Source: an uncultured Eubacteriales bacterium
Lineage (GTDB): Bacteria; Bacillota; Clostridia; Oscillospirales; CAG-272
Reading direction: 5' to 3'
DNA length: 17,563 nucleotides
NCBI GenBank assembly: GCA_900321265.1
Contig: ONVJ01000256.1
Span: forward strand, 1-17,563
Every line of letters starts with the position of its first letter. The first letter of the stretch is position 1. The notes below the pieces were generated by a model, which was not told the DNA's origin, did not search any database, and saw only the letters and a program-made list of their open reading frames with translations. A program made the translations under genes and the position numbers. Below are positions 15,659 through 17,563 of the stretch, piece after piece.

Positions 15659-16162
15659 TCAGACAAGGAAATTGAGCGCGGCGACCACGCCGTAGGACGC
15701 CAGAGTCATTATAACCCCGGCTATGCAAACGCCTATGAAGCATGATACGAGCGCCCGCCAGACCTTTTCACCGATAGTGGCGCAGACCAGCGCGCCGGTC
15801 CAGGCTCCGGTGATCGGGAGCGGCACCGCCACAAACAGGCATATGCCCCAAAATGCGTATTTTTCTATCTTTCCGCGATTCTTCTCGGCTTTCCGCTCGA
15901 GAAAAGACGCGATCTTGTTGAAGAATCTCACCTTTGAAGCTGACATCCAGGATATGAACTTTCTTACGAAAAGCAGGATTATCGGCACCGGGACCATGTT
16001 CCCGGCGACGGCAAGCAGGTAGCTTTCCCACCAGGGGAGTCCGAGCGCGGCGCCGAGCGGGATCCCGCCTCTGAGTTCGATGACCGGTATCATCGAACAG
16101 ATGAAGACGCCGAGCTCCTTTCCGACGGAATTCACGAAAAAGTTTTCTATTGCCTCGATCAT
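15659..16162 (-). CDS. Small membrane protein of the PF06695 (Sm_multidrug_ex, COG2426) family
   Basis: This 167-residue protein has about four or five hydrophobic segments and the family stretch IPVIELRGGIPLGAALGLPWWES near residues 25-47, followed by GNMVPVPIILLFVRK. A later PLPITGAWTGALVC is also typical. The family is labelled 'small multi-drug export', but I know of no firm functional proof for most members; a transport or membrane-stress role is inference. ATG at 16160-16162 has AAGGAA 9 nt upstream. It starts 39 nt after ribU and so is probably under the FMN riboswitch as well, which would tie it loosely to flavin-dependent expression. Confidence 0.82.
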   Translation of the reverse strand: MIEAIENFFVNSVGKELGVFICSMIPVIELRGGIPLGAALGLPWWESYLLAVAGNMVPVPIILLFVRKFISWMSASKVRFFNKIASFLERKAEKNRGKIEKYAFWGICLFVAVPLPITGAWTGALVCATIGEKVWRALVSCFIGVCIAGVIMTLASYGVVAALNFLV

Positions 16163-16201
16163 CGGTGAAATTCCTTTTTTGCAGATTTATGATTATTTGG
16201 A

Positions 16202-16894
16202 TTATTTCCAGCTGAACTGTCCGTTCATGACAAGAATCAGAATGGCGACGCAGGCCGCGGCAACGGCAAGAGCGGATATGATCACGAGCGCCGTTCTGCC
16301 CGCACTGATACGCGGCTTCTCTTCTTTTGCGCCTTCGCCTTCTTCTCTTCCCATGATCCCGCTCCGTTTCAGCGCGACCGAAAGAGGCTTGTAGATCGCC
16401 ATGACCAGAGAGGCGTTCAGGAGCGATTTAAGAAGATTGAAGGGGAGCAGCAGCTTCGGTATCATATTAGCGACTTCCGCAGCCGACATCCCGGTGTAGA
16501 TGGGGGTGATGAGAAGATTCATCACCATCATGACCGAGGTCTGACAGAGGACCGAGAGCCCCAGACCTGCTATCGCGCTCCAGAATTTGCGAAAACGTCG
16601 GTAGAATATGCACCCGGTCAATGAAAAGGCCAATGACGAGGCAACATTCATAATCCATCCGAGAAATGCCGTCTCGCTGACCGACGTCATCTCCACTGTC
16701 GCCACCACAAGTGTGATGGCGGCGGACCAGCCGGGCCCCAGCAGCATGCCGGCGAAACAGATGACGGCGTCCTTTGCGTCAAAGGTGAGAAAGCCGGCAA
16801 CCTTGATATGAAGGACCAGCGTGGCAACATAGGCAAGAGCCGCGAAAAGCGCGGCAAGCACGGTATGACGGATATTAAATCTGTCTTTTTTCAT
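16202..16894 (-). CDS. ribU: ECF transporter substrate-binding subunit for riboflavin
   Basis: RibU is the membrane S-component that binds riboflavin and works with the shared ECF energising module (EcfA, EcfA', EcfT), which is not encoded here. Six hydrophobic segments fit the S-component fold. FLTFDAKDAVI (35-45), the segment NLLITPIYTGM (126-136) and MIPKLLLPFNLLKSLLNA (144-161) match RibU closely. The FMN riboswitch directly upstream confirms the vitamin. ATG at 16892-16894 follows AGGGGA plus seven T; this ribosome binding site is part of the switch hairpin. Unusually, residues 181-230 add a charged Glu/Lys-rich linker and a further hydrophobic helix beyond the S-component core. Confidence 0.93.
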   Translation of the reverse strand: MKKDRFNIRHTVLAALFAALAYVATLVLHIKVAGFLTFDAKDAVICFAGMLLGPGWSAAITLVVATVEMTSVSETAFLGWIMNVASSLAFSLTGCIFYRRFRKFWSAIAGLGLSVLCQTSVMMVMNLLITPIYTGMSAAEVANMIPKLLLPFNLLKSLLNASLVMAIYKPLSVALKRSGIMGREEGEGAKEEKPRISAGRTALVIISALAVAAACVAILILVMNGQFSWK

Positions 16895-16920
16895 AAAAAA
16901 ATCCCCTATTCTCAGGGGGA
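16895..16920 (-). terminator. FMN riboswitch expression platform: terminator that also holds the ribU ribosome binding site
   Basis: On the minus strand UCCCC, a bulged C and U pair with A and GGGGA around a short GAGAAU loop, followed by seven U and then the ribU ATG. It has the form of an intrinsic terminator, and its 3' arm AGGGGA is the ribU Shine-Dalgarno. The 5' arm overlaps TTCTCCC (16917-16923), which is exactly complementary to GGGAGAA (16973-16979) at the 3' edge of the aptamer. This gives a 7-bp antiterminator. Confidence 0.78.
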
Positions 16921-16969
16921 GAAGCCGCGAAAAAGACGCCGGAGGATGAAAAATATCCGCTCTTTCGTT

Positions 16970-17090
16970 ATATTCTCCCGTCCCGACTTTACGGTCGGTG
17001 CATGGATCTCACATGCTCGGCCGTCCCCCCTCGGAGGACGGTTCGCGGACTATACCGCCGGTACTGGATCTCACAGTTCCCGAATAATAA
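16970..17090 (-). ncRNA. FMN riboswitch (RFN element) controlling ribU
   Basis: Read on the minus strand, the region has the conserved RFN segments in order: GGGAACTGTGAGATCC, then ACCGGCGGTATAGTCCGCGA, a variable CCGTCC/GGACGG hairpin, GCATGTGAGATCCATGC, then CCGACCGTAAAGTCGGGA and GGGAGAA. The closing P1 helix is formed by UAUUC at the 5' side and GAAUA at the 3' side. Bound FMN should stabilise P1, free the terminator strand and shut off ribU; without FMN the GGGAGAA segment can pair with the terminator's 5' arm. Confidence 0.93.
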
Positions 17091-17108
17091 TAATAGTTAT
17101 ACCTGAAC

Positions 17109-17137
17109 TGCCGGGCGCGCCGGTGGCGCGCCCGGCA
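17109..17137 (-). terminator. 13-bp hairpin after tuf
   Basis: A perfect 13-bp GC-rich inverted repeat (17109-17121 with 17125-17137) has a 3-nt loop and lies 31 nt past the tuf stop. It should be a very stable RNA hairpin. No U-tract follows (GTTCAGGTATAAC), so intrinsic termination is not assured; it could also protect the tuf mRNA 3' end. Its other side abuts the FMN aptamer. Confidence 0.55.
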
Positions 17138-17168
17138 ATGTCAGATGCATTGTCTGGGTTATTGACCC

Positions 17169-17563
17169 TTATTCGATGATCTCGGCAACGACGCCCGAAC
17201 CGACGGTTCTGCCGCCTTCACGGATAGCGAAGCGGAGTCCCTTCTCGCAGGCGATGGGGGTGATGAGTTCGACGGTGAAGGTCACGTTGTCACCAGGGCG
17301 GCACATCTCGACATCGGCGGGAAGCTCGATGGTGCCGGTAACGTCGGTGGTTCTGAAGTAGAACTGAGGACGATAACCTGCAAAGAAGGGCTTCTGACGG
17401 CCGCCTTCTTTTTCGGTAAGGACGTAAACGTGGCCGATGAACTTGGAATGCGGATGGATGGAGCCGGGCTTCGCCAGAACCTGGCCGCGCTCGACTTCAT
17501 TGCGCTGGATGCCGCGCAGCAGGGCGCCGATGTTGTCGCCGGCCTGCGCCTGGTCCAGCAGCT
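17169..17563 (-). CDS. tuf: Translation elongation factor EF-Tu, C-terminal part (gene runs off the window)
   Basis: EF-Tu brings aminoacyl-tRNA to the ribosome. The window holds the last 130 or so residues, about domains 2 (end) and 3; the GTPase domain is beyond the right edge. My reading of the minus strand gives conserved stretches: GIQRNEVERGQVLAKPGS, KPFFAGYRPQFYFRTTDVTG, MCRPGDNVTF and the end RFAIREGGRTVGSGVV, followed by AEIIE and a TAA stop at 17169-17171. There is no frameshift or internal stop. It is the most upstream gene of this minus-strand stretch; a GC hairpin separates it from the FMN riboswitch. Confidence 0.97.
   Translation of the reverse strand, partial: LLDQAQAGDNIGALLRGIQRNEVERGQVLAKPGSIHPHSKFIGHVYVLTEKEGGRQKPFFAGYRPQFYFRTTDVTGTIELPADVEMCRPGDNVTFTVELITPIACEKGLRFAIREGGRTVGSGVVAEIIE

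Overview
The window reads as housekeeping chromosome of a moderately GC-rich Gram-positive bacterium, most likely a member of Clostridia. The signs are a lipoprotein with a Firmicutes-type lipobox, an ECF riboflavin transporter under an FMN riboswitch, RecD2 and ComF next to metK, a stand-alone MreB/Mbl, strong AGGAGG-like ribosome binding sites, several TTG starts, and sigma-A promoters sitting in AT-rich islands. The genus cannot be told from the sequence alone. Almost everything is transcribed leftward (minus strand); one transporter gene is on the plus strand. No tRNA, rRNA, CRISPR array, insertion sequence or phage gene was seen, and no stretch above 300 bases lacks a gene.

Right end (about 10.1-17.6 kb, minus strand): the 3' end of tuf (EF-Tu) is followed by a very strong hairpin, then an FMN riboswitch whose expression platform overlaps the ribosome binding site of ribU. 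Next come a PF06695 membrane protein, metK (start overlapping into recD2), recD2 and comF. mreB has its own TTGATT-17-TATAAT promoter.

Middle (about 6.2-10.1 kb, minus strand): a two-gene unit of Gfo/Idh/MocA-type oxidoreductases begins directly after a strong intrinsic terminator, with no room for a promoter in between. A consensus promoter with a roughly 150-nt leader then precedes a PPP-type metallophosphoesterase. The leader encodes a possible Phe-rich 7-residue peptide. After it come pdxY and manA, which overlap by 8 nt.

Left end (about 0-5.1 kb): an alpha-phosphohexomutase gene (minus strand) converges on an OPA-like MFS transporter gene (plus strand). The transporter diverges from a lipoprotein with a C-terminal endonuclease/exonuclease/phosphatase domain, whose gene ends at an intrinsic terminator. 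The hexomutase and manA together interconvert hexose phosphates. The surface phosphoesterase and the organophosphate-type transporter may form a salvage pair.

No gene cluster here looks like an undescribed multi-gene system. The observations most worth checking are in RNA-level control (the ribU switch, the attenuator-like terminator before the oxidoreductase pair, the Phe-rich leader, the folded transporter leader) and in a few altered protein motifs (GEHE in the phosphoesterase, a degenerate Rossmann loop in the second oxidoreductase, a duplicated module in the lipoprotein).
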